This document shows, one piece after another, positions 47,208-55,105 of a stretch of 64,000 bases of DNA (the first letter of the stretch is position 1; every line of letters starts with the position of its first letter). The notes under the pieces were generated by a model that was not told where the DNA came from, searched no databases, and saw nothing but the letters and a program-made list of their open reading frames with translations. The translations under genes and the position numbers were made by a program. This DNA comes from Photobacterium sp. GJ3 (GTDB lineage Bacteria; Pseudomonadota; Gammaproteobacteria; Enterobacterales; Vibrionaceae): assembly GCF_018199995.1 (NCBI RefSeq), contig NZ_CP073578.1, forward strand, positions 558,001 to 622,000, given 5' to 3'.

Positions 47208-47546
47208 AGTTTCACAATGATCAGCTTTTTGAGCTTTGGGGTTCCAATAGTCAAAAAGCTGTACATGCTGTACACCTTCTATAAATCAATGAGTTATTTG
47301 CTTTTGGGTTGTTGCGATCCTTTTGCCGGAAAAACCGTACAGCACTGAGGTGCACTTGTCTTCGAATGCTGTACTTGTCCGTTTCTCGTGCCGGGGTGAG
47401 GATGTTCTGGCAATTGGTAAGAGGAATGTGCTGACGACTCTCTGACTGGCTCAGCGAATCAGGTTCAATGATTTCCACAGTAAAATGATCCGGATGGTAT
47501 AAACTTGTGTGATGAATATCGCAAATTTATCACAGGGTGACATCCG
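47208..47546 (+). other. 339-bp gap with inverted and GCTGTAC repeats
   Basis: No gene is seen. CAGCTTTTTGA (47222-47232) and TCAAAAAGCTG (47251-47261) are perfect 11-bp inverted repeats with an 18-base loop. The heptamer GCTGTAC occurs three times as itself and once inverted (GTACAGC) between about 47258 and 47385. These could be a terminator for the DUF2218 gene and binding sites for an unknown regulator of mepA. Confidence 0.45.
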
Positions 47547-48536
47547 GTGTTTTATCTCATGAAGCAGTATGCCGTCTTGCAATGGGCTTCGGACAGTCTG
47601 CGTCGGCATTGCCATCCATTCGGCAAACCGTCACGATGGCTGGCGTTCTTTTGCCTGACAACCTTGATGCCGCTCTCTGCCGGGGCGACCCCCTGGGAAA
47701 AGTTTAAAAATCCAACCACAGCGCAGCCTCAGGCGATTGGCAGTTACAGTAATGGCTGTCTGGCGGGGGCTTCTGTGTTGCCGGCACAGGGAGAGGGATA
47801 TCAGCGGGTACGCGCTGAGCGGGGCCGATATTATGGTCACGAGAGCATGATTGCGTTTCTGGAAGAATTGTCGGGCAAAGCGCATAAGCTCAAGCTGGGG
47901 AACTTACTGGTCAGCGATATTGCTATGCCCAGAGGCGGGCGGTTCCGTTCGGGGCATGCCAGCCACCAGACCGGTCTGGATGCCGATATCTGGCTGACAA
48001 CGCTGGCGCAGCCGGCGACAGAAGAAGAACTGTCGTCGCTTCAACCCCTGCCTATGGTGGATCTGAAAGCTTACCGGATTCTTTCCGAGAACTGGTCTGA
48101 AAATCAGGCGAATCTGATCCAACTGGCGGCTGCAGATGATCGTGTGGCCCGGATTTTTGTGCATCCGGTGATCAAGGAGCAACTTTGTGCCGTGCAATGG
48201 ACCGACAGAGACTGGCTGAGAAAAGTACGTCCCTGGTGGGGACATTATTATCATTTCCATGTCCGGCTGCATTGCCCGCAGGGTAACCGGGATTGCAAAG
48301 AACAGCGGCCACCTCCGACGGGGGATGGCTGTGGCGCGGAACTGGCGTCCTGGAAGCCGAAACCCGCATCAGAACGAAAAGTCGCGGCTGCGAAGCCTGC
48401 TAAAAAACGGCCACCGTTGATCCCGGTGCAGCACCCGGGGTGTATGGCGATGCTGAATGGCCCGGCTGAGACGCAGGGCCAGGATCATTACGCTGCCGGT
48501 GAGCCGACACTCAAATCCTCGCAACGGGCGCAGTAA
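47547..48536 (+). CDS. mepA: penicillin-insensitive murein endopeptidase MepA
   Basis: MepA is a periplasmic zinc (LAS-type) peptidase that cuts D-Ala-meso-DAP and crosslinks in peptidoglycan. The 329-aa frame has a long signal region ending LSAGA. The metal-site text HASHQTGLDADIWL and WWGHYYHFHVRLHCP follow. A basic C-terminal extension beyond residue 270 is not usual for E. coli MepA (274 aa). The GTG start at 47547 has AGGGTGA upstream; ATG 47559 is the alternative. Confidence 0.93.
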   Translation: MFYLMKQYAVLQWASDSLRRHCHPFGKPSRWLAFFCLTTLMPLSAGATPWEKFKNPTTAQPQAIGSYSNGCLAGASVLPAQGEGYQRVRAERGRYYGHESMIAFLEELSGKAHKLKLGNLLVSDIAMPRGGRFRSGHASHQTGLDADIWLTTLAQPATEEELSSLQPLPMVDLKAYRILSENWSENQANLIQLAAADDRVARIFVHPVIKEQLCAVQWTDRDWLRKVRPWWGHYYHFHVRLHCPQGNRDCKEQRPPPTGDGCGAELASWKPKPASERKVAAAKPAKKRPPLIPVQHPGCMAMLNGPAETQGQDHYAAGEPTLKSSQRAQ

Positions 48537-48544
48537 GTCTGCGT

Positions 48545-48799
48545 TTAAGCCAGGCCTTGCAGGACAACGAATTTTTCCAGTAATGCTTCCTCGGTTTCGA
48601 CATGGTCGGGATCGAGGATGATGCAGTTGGTGATCGGACAAACCGACTGGCAGGTTGGCTTCTCATAATGACCTTTGCACTCTGTGCAGCGTGCCGGGTC
48701 GATCTCATAGATATCATCGCCCATGCTGATCGCATCGTTCGGACATTCAGGATCACACATGTCACAGTTGATGCATTTGTCGGTAATGAGTAAGGCCAT
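48545..48799 (-). CDS. yfhL: YfhL-type 2x[4Fe-4S] ferredoxin
   Basis: The 84-aa product has two 4Fe-4S motifs: CINCDMCDPECP at residues 9-20, and C38-TEC-KGHYEKPTC-QSVC, with the insert typical of YfhL-type ferredoxins. It begins MALLITDKC. YfhL ferredoxins donate electrons, and an Fe-S requirement is known for 5-hydroxyuridine formation. Here the gene lies some 580 bp from trhP, so it is a plausible electron donor for that enzyme (inference). The frame extends upstream to 49015 without support. Confidence 0.9.
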   Translation of the reverse strand: MALLITDKCINCDMCDPECPNDAISMGDDIYEIDPARCTECKGHYEKPTCQSVCPITNCIILDPDHVETEEALLEKFVVLQGLA

Positions 48800-49155
48800 C
48801 GTGTTACTTCCGCGTAAATTCAATGCGTTAGGAAGAGGGCAAGTGATCGGTGCACTTTGTGATATGCCCCCAAAAAATGAAAGGAGATACAGCGCCGCAA
48901 AGTCTAGCACAGAAGTCGTGAACGCCAAATAAAACGGGGAATATAGCCCTGATCGTGTCAGGAAACTCAGGTGTCCCGTTGATTTAACGTTATTTCCCTC
49001 ATAGCCGCACATCATATGTGTTCAAGCAATGCAGATGCCGGGCTGTTTGTCGTCAATCGGATCAACCGATCCTGGTGAGCTGGCATCAACATTGAAGTGG
49101 GCGCCTGAAATGCCGGGTGCTGTGTGGTTCCTGAATTTTACGGGGGAAGTGGTTA
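48800..49155. other. 356-bp gap upstream of yfhL
   Basis: The yfhL promoter must lie here, and so must that of the small rightward gene at 49156. An open frame at 49029-49223 overlaps the small gene in another frame and shows no protein-like features. I see no named regulator site. Confidence 0.4.
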
Positions 49156-49329
49156 ATGAAGGTGAGATTAGACCCCATAGCCTTAATCGTCGTCTCCATC
49201 TTACTGGGGTGGGGTTGGACTGAAATCACGACTGAACCAGTCTGTCAGCAGGAAATGATGCAACAGGGTGTGCGGTACACGATTCCGATCAAGTGCTCGG
49301 ATATCCCGAATGTCACGGTGAAGGGTTAA
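49156..49329 (+). CDS. 57-aa small membrane-anchored or secreted protein
   Basis: This frame codes for a small protein that starts MKVRLDPIALIVVSILLGWG and ends VTVKG. It has a basic N-terminus and one hydrophobic segment of about 15 residues. The short polar domain has two cysteines, CQQEMMQQG and IKCSDIP, that could form a disulfide. GGGGGAAG stands 7 bases before the ATG. A perfect hairpin follows the stop. It has no family I recognise. Confidence 0.55.
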   Translation: MKVRLDPIALIVVSILLGWGWTEITTEPVCQQEMMQQGVRYTIPIKCSDIPNVTVKG

Positions 49330-49333
49330 TCAG

Positions 49334-49366
49334 CCACCGTATTGCATCACTGCAGCAATACGGTGG
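49334..49366. terminator. hairpin between small gene and trhP
   Basis: CCACCGTATTGC (49334-49345) pairs perfectly with GCAATACGGTGG (49355-49366). It lies between convergent genes, probably as a shared terminator, though T runs are weak. Confidence 0.65.
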
Positions 49367-49377
49367 TCTGATCTGGA

Positions 49378-50751
49378 TTAAGCCGCGGTTGGGTTTCGGG
49401 TTGTGGCGCCGTCATTCAGTTGACGCATCAGCAACGCGAAGGACAGATCCAGCGCTTCAGGAACCGGAATAAAGACGAAATGGCCGCTGCCTTTGGCATC
49501 GTCAATGGACTCTGACTTACGGTTTTCCATGTGGTCCAGTTTGAAAATCACATTCCCGTTCGGTGTCATCAGCTCCAGACTGTCGCCCACTAAGAACTTG
49601 TTGCGGACTTCGACTTCTGCCAGTTCACCTCGGCGTTTGCCGGTGAACTCACCGACAAACTGCTGGCTGTCGGAAATCGAATAACCGTAGTCATAATTCT
49701 GATAAGCATCATGGGTATGACGGCGCAGGAATCCTTCGGTGTAGCCGCGGTGTGCCAGGCTTTCGAGCGTGGACATCAGGCTTTCATCGAATGGCTTTCC
49801 GTCAGCCGCATCATCAATGGCTTTTCGGTATACCTGTGCCGTCCGGGCGCAGTAATAGAAAGACTTGGTCCGGCCTTCAATTTTCAGGGAGTGAACGCCC
49901 ATTTTGCTCAGGCGATCAACATGCTGAACAGCACGCAGATCCTTTGAGTTCATGATATAAGTGCCGTGTTCATCTTCGAATGCGGCCATTTTCTCATCCG
50001 GACGGTGACTTTCGCTCAGTAGCATCACCTGATCCGTGGGTTTCCCTTCGCCCAGCGTTGGCGCAACTTCCTGCATCTGAACCGCCGCGCTGGCTTCCTG
50101 AACTTCCACAATCTGACCCGCGTCATTCTCTGTGGCCGTTTCGGCTTTGTATTCCCAGCGGCAGGCATTGGTACAGGTGCCCTGATTCGGATCGCGTTTG
50201 TTCATGTAACCGGACAGCAGGCAGCGACCGGAATAGGCCATGCACAGCGCACCATGGACGAAAATTTCCAGCTCGGTATTCGGGCATTTTTCGCGGATCT
50301 CTTCTATCTCTTCCAGGGACAGCTCACGCGACAGGATCACCCGCTCGATCCCCTGGGTTTCCCAGAACTTGACCGTGGCCCAGTTCACAGCATTCGCTTG
50401 AACGGAAAGATGGATCGCCATGTCCGGAAAGCTCTCCCGAACCATCATGATCAGGCCAGGATCGGACATGATCAGTGCATCCGGGCCCATGTCGATAATC
50501 GGAGTCAGATCGCGGATAAAGGTTTTCAGTTTCGAGTTATGGGGCTGAATGTTACACACCACATAGAACTTCTTCCCCTGCGCATGGGCTTCATCAATGC
50601 CAATCTTCAGGTTCTCATGGTTGAACTCGTTGTTGCGGACACGCAGGCTGTAGCGGGGCTGGCCCGCGTAAACGGCGTCGGCACCGTAAGCGAACGCATA
50701 TCGCATATTTTTGAGGCTGCCGGCAGGCGATAACAATTCAGGTTTAAACAT
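49378..50751 (-). CDS. trhP: tRNA 5-hydroxyuridine modification protein TrhP (YegQ, U32 family)
   Basis: TrhP forms 5-hydroxyuridine at U34 of certain tRNAs, using prephenate and an Fe-S cluster. The 457-aa protein begins MFKPELLSPAGSLKNMRYAF, the U32-family start. It has FVHGALCMAYSGRCLLSG and GTCTNACRWEY, whose four cysteines are the cluster ligands. The C-terminal beta domain (FTGKRRGELAEVEV) is present. The length matches E. coli YegQ (453 aa). Confidence 0.93.
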   Translation of the reverse strand: MFKPELLSPAGSLKNMRYAFAYGADAVYAGQPRYSLRVRNNEFNHENLKIGIDEAHAQGKKFYVVCNIQPHNSKLKTFIRDLTPIIDMGPDALIMSDPGLIMMVRESFPDMAIHLSVQANAVNWATVKFWETQGIERVILSRELSLEEIEEIREKCPNTELEIFVHGALCMAYSGRCLLSGYMNKRDPNQGTCTNACRWEYKAETATENDAGQIVEVQEASAAVQMQEVAPTLGEGKPTDQVMLLSESHRPDEKMAAFEDEHGTYIMNSKDLRAVQHVDRLSKMGVHSLKIEGRTKSFYYCARTAQVYRKAIDDAADGKPFDESLMSTLESLAHRGYTEGFLRRHTHDAYQNYDYGYSISDSQQFVGEFTGKRRGELAEVEVRNKFLVGDSLELMTPNGNVIFKLDHMENRKSESIDDAKGSGHFVFIPVPEALDLSFALLMRQLNDGATTRNPTAA

Positions 50752-51044
50752 AACTCGGGATTCCCCTTTTGGGTCAACGTCTGATGTCAGATCAGGCCGT
50801 ACTCCTGTTCACTGTGCTGTGAAGTCATGGGAGACGGAAAAATAGAGGCCCGGATTTTACTGCGAAGCGCATGCGCTGGCAAATAGCCTGAGATTTTTTA
50901 AGGGTATTATTGGCCCATTTTTGCATTCAGAAGAAATCGTGATGTGAACTAAGTACCATAATCTTTTGGTCGTCTATATGAATATGAGCGAAACCGGTTT
51001 ATTTTCTTACTGTTTAACCTATTGCATATCATTGGAAATCAAGA

Positions 51045-52025
51045 ATGGATTTTGTATATTTAATCTCGTCTGTGTTCAGTGTCTGGGTCGTTCTGGCGAT
51101 TCTGATCATTATTATTCTTCGTTCGGCGATCAAGTTTGTGCCACAAAATACGGCAATTGTGGTGGAGCGTTTTGGCAAATATCAAAAGACCATGGAAGCG
51201 GGTCTGAATTTTCTGGTGCCACTGATCGACCGTGTCGCGTATTCGCAAACCCTGAAAGAGCAGGCTTATGATGTTCCGAGTCAGTCTGCTATTACCAAAG
51301 ATAACATTTCACTGGTTGTGGATGGCGTGCTGTATCTCAAGGTGATTGACCCGTACAAAACCAGTTATGGCGTCGATGATTACATTTTCTCGGTCACTCA
51401 GCTGGCACAGACCACGATGCGGAGTGAAGTCGGTAAGATGGATCTGGACAAAACCTTTGAAGAACGTGAAAACCTGAACACGGCAATTGTCTCTGCCATC
51501 AATGATGCGGCAATGCCATGGGGTGTTCAGGTGCTGCGTTATGAAATTAAAGATATCGAGCCACCGCGCTCTGTACTGGATGCCATGGAGCGTCAGATGA
51601 AAGCGGAGCGGGAAAAGCGTGCGGTCATTCTGGAATCTGAAGGGAAACGCCAGAGTGAAATCAACATCGCAGAAGGGATGAAGCAGGCTCGCGTCCTGGC
51701 GGCCGAGGCAGAAAAAGCTGAGCAGGTATTGAAAGCTGAAGGTGAAGCGCAGGCGATTCTGGCGGTTTCAAAAGCTGAAGCGGATGCCTTGTCCATTGTG
51801 GGCCGGGTGGCAGTGACTGCAGAAGGCCAGAAAGCGATTCAGTTGGATCTGGCAGACAAAGCCATTCAGGCCAAAGCTGCGATTGCGAAAGAATCTTCTG
51901 TGGTTCTGCTACCAGATAGCAATGCCTCTGCAACCAATGTGGTGGCAGAAGCCATGACCATCATTCATCAGCTGAATCGACAGCAAGGCGGTCAGCCGCA
52001 GTCGCCAGTTGAGGAGCATTCATGA
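51045..52025 (+). CDS. qmcA: SPFH/Band 7 membrane protein (QmcA type)
   Basis: SPFH proteins form large membrane ring assemblies linked to protein quality control. The 326-aa protein has one N-terminal membrane segment (VWVVLAILIIIILRSAI). The SPFH domain begins VPQNTAIVVERFGKY and has IKDIEPP. A long Ala/Glu-rich coiled coil follows (RAVILESEGKRQSEINIAEG). Its stop overlaps the nfeD start by four bases (ATGA), the standard stomatin-NfeD pair. Confidence 0.93.
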   Translation: MDFVYLISSVFSVWVVLAILIIIILRSAIKFVPQNTAIVVERFGKYQKTMEAGLNFLVPLIDRVAYSQTLKEQAYDVPSQSAITKDNISLVVDGVLYLKVIDPYKTSYGVDDYIFSVTQLAQTTMRSEVGKMDLDKTFEERENLNTAIVSAINDAAMPWGVQVLRYEIKDIEPPRSVLDAMERQMKAEREKRAVILESEGKRQSEINIAEGMKQARVLAAEAEKAEQVLKAEGEAQAILAVSKAEADALSIVGRVAVTAEGQKAIQLDLADKAIQAKAAIAKESSVVLLPDSNASATNVVAEAMTIIHQLNRQQGGQPQSPVEEHS

Positions 52026-52507
52026 TCAATGACCTGTTTGGCCTCAGTCCTGCGCAATTCACCATTGTCGTCGGGCTGATCCTGCTGGCAGTGGAAGTGT
52101 GGATGCTGGGGTTATCGACCATCGTATTGCTGGCGCTGGGGGTGTCAGCGGTGCTGACCGGTACTCTGGCGCTGGTTGGCGTGGTTCCGGAAACCCTGAC
52201 AGCACTGGCCAGCGTCAGCGGGATTGGTGCCGGGTTGCTGACGTTCCTGCTGTGGAAGCCGATGAAACGTTCGCAGCGAGCACAGCGGCCGACGCAAAAT
52301 ACCAGCAGCGATTTCATTGGTCTGAAGTTCAGGCTGGATGCCCCTTTGAGTCATGAACAGCAGGGTACTGTGAAATATTCAGGCATCAGCTGGACGCTGG
52401 TGCTGAGTCATGATTATCAGGGAGATGTGGTCGAAAAAGGGCAGGAAGTGGAAGTGGTCGCCGTCGATGTTGGCCGTTTTACCGTCATGCCACGACATTT
52501 GGATTAA
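52022..52507 (+). CDS. NfeD family membrane protein
   Basis: The 161-aa protein has three hydrophobic segments (IVVGLILLAVEVWMLGL, STIVLLALGVSAVLTGTLALV, VSGIGAGLLTFLLW). A C-terminal OB-fold domain (DAPLSHEQQGTVKYSGISW) follows, which is the NfeD short form without a protease domain. NfeD partners help SPFH rings assemble. It is coupled to the SPFH gene by an ATGA overlap and is followed by a GC-rich hairpin. Confidence 0.9.
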   Translation: MINDLFGLSPAQFTIVVGLILLAVEVWMLGLSTIVLLALGVSAVLTGTLALVGVVPETLTALASVSGIGAGLLTFLLWKPMKRSQRAQRPTQNTSSDFIGLKFRLDAPLSHEQQGTVKYSGISWTLVLSHDYQGDVVEKGQEVEVVAVDVGRFTVMPRHLD

Positions 52508-52515
52508 TCTGAATG

Positions 52516-52538
52516 ACCTCCCCTGAACAGGGGGAGGT
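52516..52538. terminator. hairpin between nfeD and convergent rdgC
   Basis: ACCTCCCCT (52516-52524) pairs with AGGGGGAGGT (52529-52538) with one offset. It resembles the module A hairpin of the 20.4 kb repeat array but stands alone. Confidence 0.55.
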
Positions 52539-52567
52539 GTGTTCCGCGAATCCGGTTGTCTGAACGA

Positions 52568-53482
52568 TCAGACGCGCTCTTCCAGCCCGCCCATTTCCTC
52601 AAACAGATTCGGCAAAATCGCAGACAGTTCACCGCACATCAGCGACAGATCCGCATCCAGACGCTGTGCCATATCTTCACGGTCAATATCGTCGTTTTGT
52701 TCTCTCAGTTCATCCGAGAATTTCAGACGTTTGAGCGACAAATCATCCCCCAGCACGAAATCCAGACGGTCCTGCCAGTTGATTGCGAGTTTAGTCACGA
52801 CTTTATCGGCTTCAATGTGTGCCAGGATTTCATCACTGCTCAGATCCTGCTGCTTGCAGCGAATCACGCCGCCATCTTCCAGCACAGCTTTCAGCTCGGC
52901 TTCCTCACCCACGGTAAAGCCGTTCGGTGACTCCCCTGAGCGCACCCACTCCGTCAGCGTTTGTGCCGCAGGTTTCGCTGTGGTGACCGGGACAACCGGC
53001 AGGCTGCCGATACTTTTGCGCAGCAGACCCAGCAGATCTTCAGCTTTCTTAAAGCTGCCCGCGTCAACCAGCAACAGTCCCTGAGCGGGCATGATCAGCG
53101 CATAGGTGTGGCTCTGGCGACTGAAAGCACGCGGCAGTAAATCCATCACGATTTCATCTTTCAGGGTGTCTTTTTCGCTTTTCTTCAGCTTACGGCCCTG
53201 TTCTTTTTCCTGCGCCTCAACTTTGGCATTCAGCGAGTCTTTGATCACCGAAGCCGGCAGCATTTTCTCTTCTTTCCGGGCACAGATCAGAATGTTGTCA
53301 CCGGCCACATGAGTGTACATATCGCCGTGTCTGCCCAGTGCGGAAACCCAGCCAAATTTCTGAATGTCCTGGCTGCCGCAAGGCGTGAAGCGGAACTCTT
53401 CCAGTTGTTTTTCAAGCTGATCCGGATTGATTTCGGTTTCGCGGCTGAAGCGATAAGTCAGCAGGTTTTTAAACCACAGCAT
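52568..53482 (-). CDS. rdgC: recombination-associated protein RdgC
   Basis: RdgC is a ring-shaped, non-specific DNA-binding protein that limits RecA loading. The 304-aa product starts [20 protein letters not shown] and has the family text [19 protein letters not shown] and [17 protein letters not shown]. The length matches E. coli (303 aa). The upstream 31 codons of the open frame lack support. It is divergent from sbcDC, a common order. Confidence 0.96.
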   Translation of the reverse strand: MLWFKNLLTYRFSRETEINPDQLEKQLEEFRFTPCGSQDIQKFGWVSALGRHGDMYTHVAGDNILICARKEEKMLPASVIKDSLNAKVEAQEKEQGRKLKKSEKDTLKDEIVMDLLPRAFSRQSHTYALIMPAQGLLLVDAGSFKKAEDLLGLLRKSIGSLPVVPVTTAKPAAQTLTEWVRSGESPNGFTVGEEAELKAVLEDGGVIRCKQQDLSSDEILAHIEADKVVTKLAINWQDRLDFVLGDDLSLKRLKFSDELREQNDDIDREDMAQRLDADLSLMCGELSAILPNLFEEMGGLEERV

Positions 53483-53679
53483 AGTAGTGACAGATCCTAG
53501 GTTTGTGCATTGGGGGACAATCTTATACCCAAGCTGCCCCAAGATGCTAGGTTCGCAGTCCGGCAAAATCCGCACGATTTTGTCGCATTTTTTTCGATTG
53601 CGTGCTCAGTGCCTGACGGGCTGAGGTACAATCGGCCTCTGATTAATTTGAGCATCCAAGCGGCACAGACAGGATCGGC

Positions 53680-54909
53680 ATGAAAATTCTTCACACTTCA
53701 GACTGGCACCTCGGGCATCAGCTGCATGGCTATCCCCGGGAATACGAACACCAGCAGTTTCTGGACTGGCTGGCAGAGACCCTCGAACAAGAGCAGGCCG
53801 ATGCGTTGCTGGTGGCGGGAGATATTTTTGACACCGCCAACCCGCCCGCCAGTGCCTGGCGGATGCTGTACCGGTTTCTGGCCCGGCTGGCGAAAACCCT
53901 GCCCAAACTGAATGTCGTGATGACGGGCGGCAACCATGATTCGCCCAGCAAACTGGATGCGCCCCACGAATTGCTGAAAGCCTTTGATTTGCATCTGGTG
54001 GGTGGGATCAGCCGGGATGACCAGGGTCAGCTGGAGATGGAGCGGCTGCTGGTGCCCTTGACCGATGCTGCCGGAAACACGGCGGCCTGGGTGCTGGCGG
54101 TGCCTTTTCTGCGGAGCAGCGACCTGCGTACCGAAGACTTAACCGAAACAGATGATCGCCTGATCAAAGGTGTGGAAACTCTGTATCAGCAGGTGACAGC
54201 GGCTGCGATTCAACGACGTGAGCCGGGTCAGGCACTGATTGGCATGGGGCATGTTTATATGGCTTCGGGTCAGTTGTCTGAGATGTCGGAGCGCCGGGTG
54301 CTGGGCGGCAATCAGCACGCCCTGCCTGCGTCGATTTTCCCGCAAGAACTCTGTTATGCCGCGCTCGGCCATTTGCACCTCGCACAGCGGGTGGCGAAAC
54401 AAGAGCACATTCGCTATTGCGGCTCGCCTTTGCCTTTGTCGATGTCAGAGCGTCATTACAAGCATCAGGTGGTGTTACTGGAAACTGACGGCGAACATCT
54501 GTCCGAGATTCGGCCTGTTCCGGTGCCCAGAACCGTCGAGATGCTGAAAGTGCCTGCGGAGCCACAGCCACTCAAAGCGGTGCTGAAAGCCCTGACATCG
54601 CTTGAGCTGGATGAGCATCCCCGGGAAGCTCAGCCGTTTCTTGAAGTGCCGGTGCTGCTCGAAAAGCCGCAGGCGATGCTGCGCGAGAAAGTCATGCAGG
54701 CGCTGGAAGGTAAAGCGGTCCGGCTGGCAAAAATCACTCCGCATTATCAGCAGCAGGACAACGCTCCCTCGCTGGCGCACCAGCGATTGTCGGAAGTCAG
54801 CCCACAGCAGGTGTTTGCCCTGAGCTGGCAGCAGAAATATGACGGTCAGCCTTCAGATGCCATGCGTGATGCATTTGAACAGTTGCTGACACAGGTTGAA
54901 GATGAATAA
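53680..54909 (+). CDS. sbcD: exonuclease SbcCD subunit D
   Basis: SbcD (Mre11 type) is the Mn2+ nuclease of the complex that cuts hairpins and DNA ends. The 409-aa protein has all phosphoesterase motifs: HTSDWHLGH, VAGDIFD, GGNHDSP, GMGHVYM and LGHLHLAQR. The length is near E. coli SbcD (400 aa). The stop codon touches a MITE-like element that separates it from sbcC by 196 bp; in most relatives the two genes nearly touch. Confidence 0.96.
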   Translation: MKILHTSDWHLGHQLHGYPREYEHQQFLDWLAETLEQEQADALLVAGDIFDTANPPASAWRMLYRFLARLAKTLPKLNVVMTGGNHDSPSKLDAPHELLKAFDLHLVGGISRDDQGQLEMERLLVPLTDAAGNTAAWVLAVPFLRSSDLRTEDLTETDDRLIKGVETLYQQVTAAAIQRREPGQALIGMGHVYMASGQLSEMSERRVLGGNQHALPASIFPQELCYAALGHLHLAQRVAKQEHIRYCGSPLPLSMSERHYKHQVVLLETDGEHLSEIRPVPVPRTVEMLKVPAEPQPLKAVLKALTSLELDEHPREAQPFLEVPVLLEKPQAMLREKVMQALEGKAVRLAKITPHYQQQDNAPSLAHQRLSEVSPQQVFALSWQQKYDGQPSDAMRDAFEQLLTQVEDE

Positions 54910-55070
54910 TACCAATCGCAGTCAATCACTGGTCATCCTAGCTTGTTCAAATGTTCGATCACTGCGTTAGATTTTTTGATTGTAGAATCAGGACTTATCT
55001 AAAAAATCTGCCTTGTTCTCAAACATTTTTCCTGCGCTATTTTTGATCACTGACTGACTTTGATTGGTAT
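54909..55070. mobile_element. 162-bp MITE-like palindromic element
   Basis: Termini are ATACCAATC (54909-54917) and GATTGGTAT (55062-55070), perfect inverted repeats. The homology extends to 19 of 23 matching bases at each end. An inner arm pair, AGATTTTTT and AAAAAATCT, is also perfect. There is no coding capacity. The left end starts at the last base of the sbcD stop codon. It looks like a non-autonomous transposable element of the kind scattered in Vibrionaceae and Shewanella genomes. Confidence 0.7.
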
Positions 55071-55105
55071 AACCCCCGGACTCCGAATTTTAAGGCTGAC
55101 TTATC

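Noticed and set aside
49029..49223. 64-codon open frame upstream of trhP
   Set aside because: It lacks a ribosome site and protein-like composition; the overlapping frame at 49156 has both.
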